NCBI RefSeq assembly: GCF_900187115.1
Contig: NZ_LT906455.1
Location: forward strand, 2,283,608-2,347,607
DNA from: Aliarcobacter butzleri
GTDB taxonomy: Bacteria; Campylobacterota; Campylobacteria; Campylobacterales; Arcobacteraceae
Direction of reading: 5' to 3'
DNA: 64,000 bases
Of the stretch, positions 17,940-27,665 are shown piece by piece. Position 1 is the first letter of the stretch. Every line of letters begins with the position of its first letter. Position numbers and translations under genes: made by a program. Under the pieces are notes generated by a model. The model searched no databases, had not been told where the DNA came from, and saw only the letters and a list, made by a program, of their open reading frames with translations.

Positions 17940-20900
17940 ATGGCTTTAAAAGTAGTAATTTCCCATAAAACGCACTATAAATATGATAGGAAAATATCTT
18001 TATCTCCTCATATTATAAGATTACGTCCAGCTCCTCATAGTAGAACGCCAATTGAAGCTTATTCTTTAAAAATAAAACCTGATAATCACTTTATAAATTG
18101 GCAGCAAGACCCTTTTGGAAACTATTTAGCAAGACTTGTTTTTCCTGAAAAAACAGATGAATTTTGTGTTGATGTTGAAATCATTGCAGATATGATTACA
18201 ATAAACCCTTTTGATTTTTTTGTTGAAGATAGCGCAAAAAACTATCCATTTGAATATAAAAAAGATTTACAAGAAGAGTTAAAACCATATTTAAAAATTG
18301 ATGAAAAGAATAAGATTTTAAAAGATTTTGTTGATAGTATTGATAAAAAAGAGAAATCAATTATCGATTTTTTAGTTGAAGTAAATCAAAAAATCAACTC
18401 TTATTTAGATTATACAGTTAGACTAGAACCAGGTGTGCAATCTTGTAAAACAACTTTAGAGAAAAAACTTGGAAGTTGTAGGGATTTTGCTTGGTTATTT
18501 GTTCAAGTTTTAAGACATCTTGGACTTGCTAGCCGTTTTGTATCTGGTTATTTAGTTCAATTAACAGCAGATGTAAAATCACTAGATGGTCCAAGTGGTC
18601 CTGAAGCAGATTTTACAGATTTACATGCTTGGACAGAAGTTTATATTCCAGGTGCAGGATGGATTGGTCTTGATAGTACAAGTGGACTTTTTGCAGGTGA
18701 AGGTCATATTCCTCTTGCTTGTACACCTCACTATAATAGTGCTCACGCTATTGAAGGATTTAGTGATAAATGTGAAACTGAATTTTTCTTTGAAAACAAA
18801 GTTACTAGAATTTTTGAATCACCAAGGGTTACAAAACCATATAAAGATGAACAATGGGAAGCTATTTATAATCTTGGATTTAAAGTTGATGAAGATTTAA
18901 TAAAAAATGATGTAAGACTTACAATGGGAGGAGAACCTACTTTTGTATCTATTGATGATATGGAATCAGCTCAATGGAATACTCAAGCAGATGGAGAACA
19001 TAAAAGAGAGTTAGCAAATAATCTTTCAAGAAGAATTTTAAGTTCTTCTACAAATGGTGGATTATTACATCACGCTCAAGGAAAATGGTATCCAGGAGAG
19101 CCACTTCCAAGATGGCAAACTACAATTTATTGGCGAAAAGATGGAAAACCAGTATGGAAAAATCCAGATTTATTAGCCAATATGAATAAAAGTTACCCTT
19201 ACACAACGGCAGATGCAAAAACATTTATTTCAACTTTAGCTTTAATTTTAGGAGTTAGTGATGAAAATGTAATTCCAGCTTTTGAAGACCCAATATATTA
19301 TATTATGAAAGAGGCTGAACTTCCTATTGATATAGACCCATTAAAATATGATTTAAAAGATCCTTTAGAGCGAAAAACAATTGCACAAAAATTAACTTAT
19401 GGATTAAATAATGAAGTTGGATATGTTCTTCCTCTTAATTTTGGATTTACGAAATGGATTACATCAAAATGGGAATTTAGACGAGGTAATCTATTTTTAA
19501 GTGCAGGTAACTCACCTATTGGATTTAGGCTTCCTTTAGAATCTTTAATAGTAAAACCACAAGTTGAATTAGACCAAGATTTTCAAGCAGACTTATTTGC
19601 TTCATATCCAATACTTGGAGATTATATAAGTGAAGTTGAAAAAAGAGCTAAAAATATAAATAATAAAACAACTTTAAACAATAAATATTCAGCTTTTGTA
19701 AGAACAGCTTTAAGTATTGAAGTAAGAGATAATAAACTTTGTATTTTCTTGCCACCAATTGAAAAAACAGAAGTATTTTTGGATTTAATCGCCTCTATTG
19801 AAGAGACTGCAAGTAGATTAAATATGGCTGTTATTATTGAAGGTTATGAACCACCTTATGATTTAAGAACAGATAGAATCAAAGTAACTCCAGATCCAGG
19901 TGTTATTGAAGTAAATATCCAACCAGCAAGCTCGTGGAAAGAGTTAAGTGATAACTTATTAAAACTATATGAAGATGCAAGAGTTTGTAGGCTTGGAACT
20001 GAAAAATTTATGATTGATGGAAGACATACAGGAACTGGTGGAGGAAACCATGTAACTATTGGTGCTATGGAGCCAAGTGATTCACCACTTTTAAGAAATC
20101 CCAATTTACTTAGAAGTCTAATCACATTTTGGCAACACCATCCTGGTTTATCTTATCTTTTCTCAGGAGCATTTATAGGACCAACTTCTCAAGCGCCAAG
20201 AGTTGATGAAGGAAGAGTTGAAAATCTTTATGAACTTGAAATTGCTTTTTCACAAATTCCTGAAAATGGAGATGTTCCTTATTGGCTAACAGATAGATTA
20301 TTTAGACACTTATTAACAGATATTACAGGAAATACTCACCGAAGTGAATTTTGTATAGATAAATTATATTCACCCGATAGTTCAAGTGGAAGATTAGGAA
20401 TTTTAGAACTTCGAGCATTTGATATGCCACCTCATTCACAAATGGCACTTTTACAAATGTTATTAGTTCGTGCTTTAGTTTCTTGTTTTTGGAAAAAACC
20501 ATATAAACACAATCTTATTCGTTGGGGAACAAGACTTCATGATAAATTTTTACTTGAACATTATGTAAGAGAAGATTTAAAAAGTGTTGTTGAGTATCTA
20601 AATGATGAAGGATATGAGTTTAAACTTGATTGGTTTGACCCATTTTTTGAGTTTAGATTCCCATTATATGGAATGACTATGATAAATGGAATGCATGTAG
20701 AAATTAGAGCAGCAATTGAACCTTGGCATGTTTTAGGAGAAGAATCAAGTTCTCAAGGAACAGCAAGATATGTGGACTCTTCACTTGAAAGACTTCAAAT
20801 AAAAATTCAAGATTTTAATGAAGAGAGATATGTAATAACTTGTAATGGAGTTCAAGTTCCATTAACAAAAACTGAAGTTGAAGGAGAGTTTGTTAGTGGT

Positions 20901-21308
20901 GTAAGATATAAAGCTTGGCAACCTTGGTCAGCACTTCACCCAACTATTAAAGTAGATACACCTTTAACTTTTGATATAATAGATAAATGGAATATGAGGT
21001 CTATTGGTGGATTTAACTACTTTGTTTCACATCCAGGGGGAAGAAGTTATGAAACTTTCCCTGTAAACTCTTATGAAGCAGAATCAAGAAGAATAAACAG
21101 ATATTGGGATTTTAATCACTCTCAAGGAGAAGTAACTCCTATGGAAACTCAACTTTTTGGAGAGGCAAACTCTTCTTCTTTTGCGCTTGAAGCTTCAAGA
21201 AGTATAAAAAATAAAGTTGGAAATAAAAAACTATATTTCCATGAAATGCCAAAAAATAAAGAATACCCTCATACATTAGATTTAAGACAAAGGTGGATAA
21301 AAAATTAG
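17940..21308 (+). CDS. Transglutaminase-like protein with C-terminal DUF2126 putative amidoligase domain
   Basis: 1122 residues. Residues 1-90 form the bacterial transglutaminase N-terminal beta domain (starting VISHKTHYKYDRKISLSPH). The papain-like transglutaminase core follows, with a complete triad: Cys180 (GSCRDFAW), His229 (LHAWTEVY) and Asp245 (GLDSTSG). From about residue 320 to the end is DUF2126, opening DVRLTMGGEPTFVSIDD. Published domain analysis predicts it to be a COOH-NH2 ligase related to glutamine synthetase. The gene butts directly against the ATP-grasp gene (stop 21308, next ATG 21309). The product of the pathway is unknown; an amide or isopeptide bond-forming role is inferred. 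Confidence 0.9.
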   Translation: MALKVVISHKTHYKYDRKISLSPHIIRLRPAPHSRTPIEAYSLKIKPDNHFINWQQDPFGNYLARLVFPEKTDEFCVDVEIIADMITINPFDFFVEDSAKNYPFEYKKDLQEELKPYLKIDEKNKILKDFVDSIDKKEKSIIDFLVEVNQKINSYLDYTVRLEPGVQSCKTTLEKKLGSCRDFAWLFVQVLRHLGLASRFVSGYLVQLTADVKSLDGPSGPEADFTDLHAWTEVYIPGAGWIGLDSTSGLFAGEGHIPLACTPHYNSAHAIEGFSDKCETEFFFENKVTRIFESPRVTKPYKDEQWEAIYNLGFKVDEDLIKNDVRLTMGGEPTFVSIDDMESAQWNTQADGEHKRELANNLSRRILSSSTNGGLLHHAQGKWYPGEPLPRWQTTIYWRKDGKPVWKNPDLLANMNKSYPYTTADAKTFISTLALILGVSDENVIPAFEDPIYYIMKEAELPIDIDPLKYDLKDPLERKTIAQKLTYGLNNEVGYVLPLNFGFTKWITSKWEFRRGNLFLSAGNSPIGFRLPLESLIVKPQVELDQDFQADLFASYPILGDYISEVEKRAKNINNKTTLNNKYSAFVRTALSIEVRDNKLCIFLPPIEKTEVFLDLIASIEETASRLNMAVIIEGYEPPYDLRTDRIKVTPDPGVIEVNIQPASSWKELSDNLLKLYEDARVCRLGTEKFMIDGRHTGTGGGNHVTIGAMEPSDSPLLRNPNLLRSLITFWQHHPGLSYLFSGAFIGPTSQAPRVDEGRVENLYELEIAFSQIPENGDVPYWLTDRLFRHLLTDITGNTHRSEFCIDKLYSPDSSSGRLGILELRAFDMPPHSQMALLQMLLVRALVSCFWKKPYKHNLIRWGTRLHDKFLLEHYVREDLKSVVEYLNDEGYEFKLDWFDPFFEFRFPLYGMTMINGMHVEIRAAIEPWHVLGEESSSQGTARYVDSSLERLQIKIQDFNEERYVITCNGVQVPLTKTEVEGEFVSGVRYKAWQPWSALHPTIKVDTPLTFDIIDKWNMRSIGGFNYFVSHPGGRSYETFPVNSYEAESRRINRYWDFNHSQGEVTPMETQLFGEANSSSFALEASRSIKNKVGNKKLYFHEMPKNKEYPHTLDLRQRWIKN

Positions 21309-23798
21309 ATGTCAGTTTTTGATAGTTGTAAATTAGAATCATCTTTTGATGAAATGTTTGATAATAAATGTAATATTAGACCACATTGGAAACAAATAAT
21401 AGAAGGTTTAGAAAAAGCTGGTATCAAACAATTAGAACAAAAACAACTAGAAATTGATTGGAGACTTGAAGATAATGGAGTTACTTACAATATCTACAAT
21501 GACCCAGAAGGAAATAATAGAAGATGGAATTTAGATCCAATTCCTTTGGTTATCACAGAAGAAGAGTGGAATGAAGTAACAAAAGGTTTAAAACAAAGAG
21601 CAAAACTTTTAAATTTAATTTTTAAAGATTTATACACGGAACAAAAACTCATAAAAGAGGGAATTGTTCCTGCTGAAATAGTCTTTGGACATAAGAGTTT
21701 TATTCCTGAAGTTTTTAACTTTAAAAATGAAGATTACTACTCTTTACGATTTTATGCAAGTGATATAAGTAGAGGTCCTGATGGTAAATTTTGGGTTATA
21801 AATGATAGAACTCAATCACCTTCAGGTTTAGGATACGCAATAGAAAATCGTCTTACAATGAACTCTATTTCAAATGATTTATATCCTGATATTGAGATAA
21901 AAAAAATGGCAAATTTTATAGAAGGTTATAAAAATATGCTAAAGTCATTATCTCCTTCAAATCAAGATAATCCTCTAATAGCCTTTTTAACTCCTGGTCC
22001 ACTAAATGAAACCTATTTTGAGCACTCATATCTTAGTTCATATTTAGATTTAACTCTAGTTCAAGGTGAAGATTTACTTGTAAAAAACAATCATCTTTGG
22101 CTAAAAAGTCTAAAAGGGCTAAGGAAAGTTGATACTTTAATTAGAAGAGTTGATGCACAATATTGTGATCCACTTGAACTTAAAAATAATTCACAATTGG
22201 GAGTTGCTGGATTAGTAAATGTTGTAAGAGAAAATAATTTATCAATGATAAATCCTATTGGAATTGGTATTTTAGAGAATATTGGATTAAATCCATTTAT
22301 GAAAAATATCTCAAAATTTTTATTAGATGAGGAATTGATTTTACCACAAATTGCTACTTGGTGGTGTGGACAAAAAAAAGAGTTAGATTTTGTTTTAGAG
22401 AATTTAAAAACTTTAATTGTAAAAAAAATAGATAGAACAGATAATATTGAAGTATATTTTGGAAATAAATTAAATGATAAACAACTATTAGATTTAATAG
22501 AAAAAATAAAAAAAGCACCTCACTATTATGTGGGACAAGAGATTATTGATTTTTCTACAACTCCTTCTTTTTCAAAAGGAAAAGTTGAACCAAGAAATAC
22601 TGTAATTAGAGCTTTTTCATATTTACAAGATGGTGAATATAATGTCCTACAAGGAGGATTAATTAGAGTTTCTCCTTCAAAAGACTCTTTAGTTGTTTCA
22701 AATCAAAAAGGAGGAACAAGTAAAGATTTATGGATTTTAGGAAAAGATGATACTTATATTGGAAATTATATTTTCAAAAATAGAACTTTTATAGATTCTC
22801 AACTTGAAAATATTTCAACAAAAAGAGCTGAAAATCTATTTTGGATGGGTAGATATTTAAGCAGAGCCATTACAACAGCAAGGATGCTTAGATTTAATCT
22901 AAAAGCTATGTTAAATATAAATAGATATGACAATAACATAAGTTCAAAACAGACTTCAAAAATATTAAATATCGCATTAACTCATCTTACAATGACTTAT
23001 CCTGGCTTTTTAGAGGAAAAATTAAAACAACCACTTACTGAAATCATTTCATTAATTAAAGATAAAAATAGAGTAGGAAGCCTCTCTTTTTCTCTTAGTT
23101 TACTCTCAAATCTAAATACAAGTGTTAAAAATCTTTTAACAATGGATGCATGGAGAATTTATGAAAAAATGCAAAAAGAGTGGAATAGTTATAATAAAAG
23201 AGAAGTTTTTTCATACAAAGACCATATTAATGAACTTGATAAATTACTAATTTATCTTATGGCATATAAAGAATTAATTGATGAAAGTATTTTTAAAGAA
23301 CAGGGGCTAATTCTTTTTGATATTGGATGTAAAGTTGAAATTTCTCAACTTTTAATCTCTAAACTTCGTTCTCTTCTTACTTTAAAGTTGGACAAACTTT
23401 TAGAGTATGATGTACTTGATTCCATGCTTAACTCTTATGAGAGTTATAATTCATATAGAACATATTACAAATCTTCTTTAGATTTAAAAAATGTTTTAGA
23501 TTTTTTACTTTTTAATACTAAATATCCAAAATCACTGATTTATATAATTAAAGAGTTATTAGAAGACTTAAAAGAGTTACCAAAAACAATAAACAATTCT
23601 CGATTAAGTAATTTTGAAGAACCTGTATTTAAAGCTTTTTCTATGATAACTTTAACAAATACAGATAAACTCTTAGAAACCAAAGAGGATGAATTTATTT
23701 ATAAAGAGTTAGAAAATTTTCTTTCAATCATTTCAGATTTATTAAGTAAAACTTCTGAAGAACTTACAAAAACATATTTTTCACACTATAACGAGTAA
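21309..23798 (+). CDS. Circularly permuted ATP-grasp domain fused to alpha-E domain
   Basis: 829 residues. The first ~500 are a type 2 circularly permuted ATP-grasp ligase (COG2308): GPDGKFWVINDRTQSPSGLG, FLTPGPLNETYFEHSYL, LIRRVDAQYCDPLEL and later QGGLIRVSPS. From about residue 510 an alpha-E domain (COG2307) begins with the typical AENLFWMGRYLSRAITTARML. In the second locus of this window these two domains are separate proteins (34694-36058 and 34024-34692). ATP-grasp ligases form amide bonds through acyl phosphates; alpha-E is an all-helical domain of unknown function that always travels with them. Substrate unknown. Confidence 0.9.
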   Translation: MSVFDSCKLESSFDEMFDNKCNIRPHWKQIIEGLEKAGIKQLEQKQLEIDWRLEDNGVTYNIYNDPEGNNRRWNLDPIPLVITEEEWNEVTKGLKQRAKLLNLIFKDLYTEQKLIKEGIVPAEIVFGHKSFIPEVFNFKNEDYYSLRFYASDISRGPDGKFWVINDRTQSPSGLGYAIENRLTMNSISNDLYPDIEIKKMANFIEGYKNMLKSLSPSNQDNPLIAFLTPGPLNETYFEHSYLSSYLDLTLVQGEDLLVKNNHLWLKSLKGLRKVDTLIRRVDAQYCDPLELKNNSQLGVAGLVNVVRENNLSMINPIGIGILENIGLNPFMKNISKFLLDEELILPQIATWWCGQKKELDFVLENLKTLIVKKIDRTDNIEVYFGNKLNDKQLLDLIEKIKKAPHYYVGQEIIDFSTTPSFSKGKVEPRNTVIRAFSYLQDGEYNVLQGGLIRVSPSKDSLVVSNQKGGTSKDLWILGKDDTYIGNYIFKNRTFIDSQLENISTKRAENLFWMGRYLSRAITTARMLRFNLKAMLNINRYDNNISSKQTSKILNIALTHLTMTYPGFLEEKLKQPLTEIISLIKDKNRVGSLSFSLSLLSNLNTSVKNLLTMDAWRIYEKMQKEWNSYNKREVFSYKDHINELDKLLIYLMAYKELIDESIFKEQGLILFDIGCKVEISQLLISKLRSLLTLKLDKLLEYDVLDSMLNSYESYNSYRTYYKSSLDLKNVLDFLLFNTKYPKSLIYIIKELLEDLKELPKTINNSRLSNFEEPVFKAFSMITLTNTDKLLETKEDEFIYKELENFLSIISDLLSKTSEELTKTYFSHYNE

Positions 23799-23800
23799 TT

Positions 23801-24688
23801 ATGATTTATGAAATTTACCACGAAACAAAATTTGATTATGCTGGACTTGTAACTTTTAGCCATAATATTGCAAGACTAAAACCAAAAAATAGTGATACAC
23901 AAAAGCTATTAGAATACTCTTTAAATATTGAACCAACACCTTATGAAACAAATGAATTTATTGATTATTTTGAAAATACAAATAACTTTATGCTCATAAG
24001 AGAAGAGCATACAACTTTAAAAGTAGTAGCAAAATCAAAAGTTGAAAGAATTGAAGAAAACATAAATGAAGAGTTAGAAAAGTTGAAAAATGTTTCTATT
24101 ACTTTTGGCGAAGCAAAAGAGAGACTTAACAAATATTATAAAGATGATGTTTTATCTAAACTTTTTTTATTTGAAACAGAATCAATTCCAGTTGCATCAA
24201 ATGAAATAATTAATTATGCTTTAGAATCTTTTTGGGATGAAAGAAATCTTTATGAAGCAACAAATGAGTTTATGCAAAGAATATATAATGATTTTGATTT
24301 CGTATCAGGCTTCACAGATATAACAACACCAACGGAAGTCGTTTTCAAAGAGAAAAAAGGAGTTTGTCAAGATTTTGCACAATTTGCAATTTCTGCTCTT
24401 AGAAGTATTGGAATTCCAACACGTTATGTTAGTGGTTATATCCAAACTATTCCTCAAAAAGGTAAAGAAAAACTATTTGGAGCAGATGCTTCTCATGCTT
24501 GGTTTTCTATTTATATTCCTACTTATGGTTGGGCAGATTTTGACCCAACAAATAATAAACTACCAAATGAAGAGTATATTATTTTAGGTTATGGTAGAGA
24601 TTATTTAGATATTGCCCCTTTAAAAGGTATTATTCAAAGTAGTGGAGAAAGTAGTTTAAAAGTTAAAGTAAATGTTAAATTACTTTAA
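23801..24688 (+). CDS. Transglutaminase-like cysteine peptidase family protein
   Basis: 295 residues. An N-terminal beta domain (IYHETKFDYAGLVTFSHNIARLKP) is followed by a transglutaminase core with Cys189 (GVCQDFAQ), His232 (ASHAWFSIY) and Asp248 (DFDPTNN), so the triad is intact. The protein has no signal peptide and is probably cytosolic. It begins two bases after the ATP-grasp/alpha-E stop and closes the three-gene operon. It parallels the N-terminal third of the 1122-residue protein but lacks DUF2126. In related loci such proteins are thought to act as peptidases or amide-transferring enzymes on the ligase product. Confidence 0.9.
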   Translation: MIYEIYHETKFDYAGLVTFSHNIARLKPKNSDTQKLLEYSLNIEPTPYETNEFIDYFENTNNFMLIREEHTTLKVVAKSKVERIEENINEELEKLKNVSITFGEAKERLNKYYKDDVLSKLFLFETESIPVASNEIINYALESFWDERNLYEATNEFMQRIYNDFDFVSGFTDITTPTEVVFKEKKGVCQDFAQFAISALRSIGIPTRYVSGYIQTIPQKGKEKLFGADASHAWFSIYIPTYGWADFDPTNNKLPNEEYIILGYGRDYLDIAPLKGIIQSSGESSLKVKVNVKLL

Positions 24689-24700
24689 CTTTAATATAAA

Positions 24701-25747
24701 TTATATTCCTGCACCATCTTCAAATGTTCTTAAAGTTCTTGGACGAATACCTACAATATTTCCTTTTTGAATATTTTTCTCTTTAAACTCAGAGTGTGAT
24801 ATCTCAACCATCAAAGTTTTTGTTTCATCATTTAAATGACTTAAATCTATTTTCACAAAAGAACCTGCAAGTTGAATATATTTTACTTTTGCTTGTAAAA
24901 TTGCTTCTTTATCATTTACAGAAATTATTTCTAACTCATGAGGTCTAATCAAATATTTATTATCTGAGTTATCTTCAAGATTTAACTTTCCATCATCAAC
25001 TCGTCCATGAAATAGATTTACATTTCCTAAAAAGTTTATTACAAACTCATTTTTAGGACTATGAAATACCTCTTCAGGAGTTCCAACTTGCTCTATTTTT
25101 CCTTTACTAATTACTACTATTCTATTTGCAACTTCAAGTGCTTCTTCTTGGTCATGTGTAACTAAAATAGTCGTAATTCCAAGTTCTTCTTGAAGCTCTT
25201 TTAACCATCTTCTTAAATCAGTTCGCACTTTTGCATCAAGCGCACCAAAAGGTTCATCTAAAAGTAAAACTTTTGGCTCAACTGCAAGTGCACGTGCTAG
25301 TGCAACTCTTTGTCGCTGACCACCAGATAATTGCCAAGGGAAACGAGAAGCAAAACCATCAAGTTGAATAAGTTTTAAAAGTTTATTTACTTTTTCTTCA
25401 ATCTCTTTATTTGAAAGTCTTTGTTTTTTAGGTTTTACTCTAAGACCAAAAGCAATATTTTCAAAAACAGTCATATGACGAAATAGTGCATAATGTTGAA
25501 AAACAAAACCAATATCTCGTTCACCAATATCTTTTTTTGCAACATTTATACCATTAAATAAAATCTCTCCACTATCTTTATCATCAACTGTTTCAAGTCC
25601 AGCAATCATTCTTAAAAGAGTTGTTTTTCCACTTCCTGATGGTCCTAAAAGTGCCAATAATTCACCATCAACAATATCTAAATTTATATTTTCAAGTGCT
25701 ACAAAATTTCCAAAGTTTTTTGTTAAATTTTTTACTTCAATCTTCAT
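24701..25747 (-). CDS. cysA: Sulfate/thiosulfate ABC transporter ATPase
   Basis: 348 residues. Walker A is GPSGSGKTT (about 36-44), the signature is [16 protein letters not shown], Walker B is [12 protein letters not shown], and the switch His is in LVTHDQ. A C-terminal TOBE-like regulatory domain begins near 240. It energises sulfate and thiosulfate import through CysT and CysW. It follows cysW by 15 bases and is the last gene of the cysTWA transcript, ending convergently 12 bases from the transglutaminase gene. Confidence 0.93.
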   Translation of the reverse strand: MKIEVKNLTKNFGNFVALENINLDIVDGELLALLGPSGSGKTTLLRMIAGLETVDDKDSGEILFNGINVAKKDIGERDIGFVFQHYALFRHMTVFENIAFGLRVKPKKQRLSNKEIEEKVNKLLKLIQLDGFASRFPWQLSGGQRQRVALARALAVEPKVLLLDEPFGALDAKVRTDLRRWLKELQEELGITTILVTHDQEEALEVANRIVVISKGKIEQVGTPEEVFHSPKNEFVINFLGNVNLFHGRVDDGKLNLEDNSDNKYLIRPHELEIISVNDKEAILQAKVKYIQLAGSFVKIDLSHLNDETKTLMVEISHSEFKEKNIQKGNIVGIRPRTLRTFEDGAGI

Positions 25748-25762
25748 ATTTTTTCCTATAAA

Positions 25763-26623
25763 TTATTCTTCATTCTCTAATTTTTTTGCTCTTTTTTGTA
25801 CTTTCCACTCTAAAATATATTTTAAAACAAGAGTTAATAAAGCCAAAATTGCTAAAAGTGTTGAAACTGCAAAAGCTGCTACAAAGTTATATTCGTTATA
25901 TAAAATCTCAACTTGCAAAGGCATCGTATTTGTCACACCTTGAATATGTCCTGAAACAACTGAAACTGCTCCAAATTCTCCCATTGCTCTTGCATTACAT
26001 AAAATAACTCCATATAAAAGTCCCCATTTTATATTTGGTAAAGTAACTTTTAAAAATGTTTGAAAACCACTTGCTCCTAAAAGTAAAGCAGCTTGTTCTT
26101 CATCATTTCCCATCTCTTGCATCAAAGGGATTAACTCTCTTGCAACAAATGGAAAAGTTACAAATATAGTTGCTAATACAATTCCAGGAACTGCAAAAAT
26201 AATCTGTACATCATTTTCAATCAACCAAGAACCAAACCAACCTTGTGCTCCAAACAATAAAACATAAACAAATCCTGAAATAACTGGTGAAACCGCAAAA
26301 GGTAAATCAATCAAAGTTATTAAAAAACTTTTCCCCAAAAAAGAGTATTTTGCTATTGCCCAAGAAGCTACAAGCCCAAAAACTAAATTTAGAGGAACAG
26401 CAATAATTGCAGTTATAAATGTAAGTTTAATTGCACTTAAAACATACTCATCTTCAAAACTTAAAAAATATGTTTCAACTCCTTTTCTAAAAGCTTCTGC
26501 AAATATTGTAATCAAAGGAACTACTAACATAACCATTAAAAATGTTATAGCTGTTCCTATTAATAAATATTTTACAACTTTTGATTCATCTAGTGATGTT
26601 TGTGAATTACTTCGTGTTTTCAT
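25763..26623 (-). CDS. cysW: Sulfate ABC transporter permease CysW
   Basis: A 286-residue permease with six membrane helices and the cytoplasmic EAA loop (QEMGNDEEQAALLLGASGFQTFLKVTLP). The characteristic CysW segment ARAMGEFGAVSVVSGHI follows. The start at the ATG 26623 is preferred over an in-frame ATG eleven codons upstream because GGAGG precedes it; the cysT stop then overlaps the start in ATGA. It forms the membrane channel together with CysT. Confidence 0.92.
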   Translation of the reverse strand: MKTRSNSQTSLDESKVVKYLLIGTAITFLMVMLVVPLITIFAEAFRKGVETYFLSFEDEYVLSAIKLTFITAIIAVPLNLVFGLVASWAIAKYSFLGKSFLITLIDLPFAVSPVISGFVYVLLFGAQGWFGSWLIENDVQIIFAVPGIVLATIFVTFPFVARELIPLMQEMGNDEEQAALLLGASGFQTFLKVTLPNIKWGLLYGVILCNARAMGEFGAVSVVSGHIQGVTNTMPLQVEILYNEYNFVAAFAVSTLLAILALLTLVLKYILEWKVQKRAKKLENEE

Positions 26624-27474
26624 ATTGCCTCCATTCCTCTTCTTCTTGAACTCCATCTTTGAAGAATATTTATTAAAAGTAACATTACAAAAGAGATTAA
26701 TAACATTACAACCGCAATCGCTGTTGCTCCTGCGTAATCATATTGTTCAAGTTTTGTAATAATCAAAAGTGTACTAATCTCTGTTTTCATTGGCATATTT
26801 CCAGCTATAAAAACAACCGAACCATATTCACCTAAAGCTCTTGCAAAAGATAAAGCAAATCCAGTTAATAGTGCTGGAAAAATAGTAGGAAGTATCACTT
26901 TATAAAATGTTTGCCATCTACTTGCTCCCAAACTTGCACTTGCTTCTTCTTGTTCAACTTCTAACTCTTCAAATGCTGGTTGAATTGTTCTTACAACAAA
27001 AGGAAGACCAATAAAAATCAAAGCTATTGTTATTCCAATAGGAGTAAAAACAACTTTTATTCCAAGTGGTTGTAAAATTTGTCCAAACCAACCTTGTGAT
27101 GAATAAAGTGTTGTAAGTGCAATCCCTGAAACAGCTGTTGGTAAAGCAAAAGGTAAATCAACGATTGCATCAAAAACTCTTTTTCCAAAAAACTCATATC
27201 TAACTAAACACCAAGCAACAATAAGTCCAAAAAAAGTATTTATAAGTGCTGCTATTATAGATGTAAAAAAAGTTAGTTTATAACTTGCAATTACTCTATC
27301 ATTTGTTGTTGCATCTAAAAAAGCTTGCCATCCCATACTAAAAGCTTCTGTAAACAGAGCTATAAGTGGAATAATTACAATAATACTTAAATAAAAAACT
27401 GTATATCCTAAAGTCAAACCAAATCCAGGAATTGTGGATTTTGGTCTTTTTAATATGCCAAAATTTAATCTCAT
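26620..27474 (-). CDS. cysT: Sulfate ABC transporter permease CysT
   Basis: A 284-residue permease. The N-terminal KRPKSTIPGFGLTLGYTVFYLS is the usual CysT opening. The EAA loop is EELEVEQEEASASLGASRWQTFYKVILP, followed by FARALGEYGSVVFIAGN. It pairs with CysW. The gene is preceded by its own promoter (TTGACA-N17-TATAAT) with an Rrf2-type operator and a second, weaker operator copy, so cysTWA can be transcribed separately from cysK. Confidence 0.92.
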   Translation of the reverse strand: MRLNFGILKRPKSTIPGFGLTLGYTVFYLSIIVIIPLIALFTEAFSMGWQAFLDATTNDRVIASYKLTFFTSIIAALINTFFGLIVAWCLVRYEFFGKRVFDAIVDLPFALPTAVSGIALTTLYSSQGWFGQILQPLGIKVVFTPIGITIALIFIGLPFVVRTIQPAFEELEVEQEEASASLGASRWQTFYKVILPTIFPALLTGFALSFARALGEYGSVVFIAGNMPMKTEISTLLIITKLEQYDYAGATAIAVVMLLISFVMLLLINILQRWSSRRRGMEAI

Positions 27475-27494
27475 TAAATAATCCCTTAAATATA

Positions 27495-27513
27495 TAATCC
27501 ACTCAATAGGTGA
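27495..27513. promoter_or_regulatory. Weak second copy of the sulfur-gene operator, in the cysT leader
   Basis: TAATC-N9-GGTGA aligns with the TCACC-N9-GGTGA operators at three of five left-arm bases, all five right-arm bases and six of nine spacer bases. It lies about 60 bases downstream of the main operator, in the leader between the cysT promoter and start codon, and has no good -35 partner. Confidence 0.4.
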
Positions 27514-27555
27514 AATATAAAATTTTCATAAAAAAAAAATAGATGGTTAAAATAA

Positions 27556-27604
27556 TCATCTACAAGATAGGTGAAATTATATCTCTTTAAATTTAAATTG
27601 TCAA
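27556..27604 (-). promoter_or_regulatory. cysT promoter with overlapping Rrf2-type operator
   Basis: On the minus strand TTGACA (27599-27604), a 17-base spacer and TATAAT (27576-27581) form a consensus promoter. One base after the -10, at the expected start point, lies the operator TCATC-N9-GGTGA (27556-27574). It differs from the copy upstream of the sulfate-binding-protein gene by one base in the arms. The layout is identical at all three strong copies. Confidence 0.75.
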
Positions 27605-27665
27605 AAAGATATATTCTGTAAGTAAGTTTTGAAGATCTTCCTCAAAGAGAGATGAAGAAGAGGTC

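Noticed and set aside
18586..18900. Same-strand alternative frame within the transglutaminase gene
   Set aside because: It lies over the catalytic His and Asp coding region of a conserved gene; composition (Leu/Val/Phe-rich) is that of a shifted frame.
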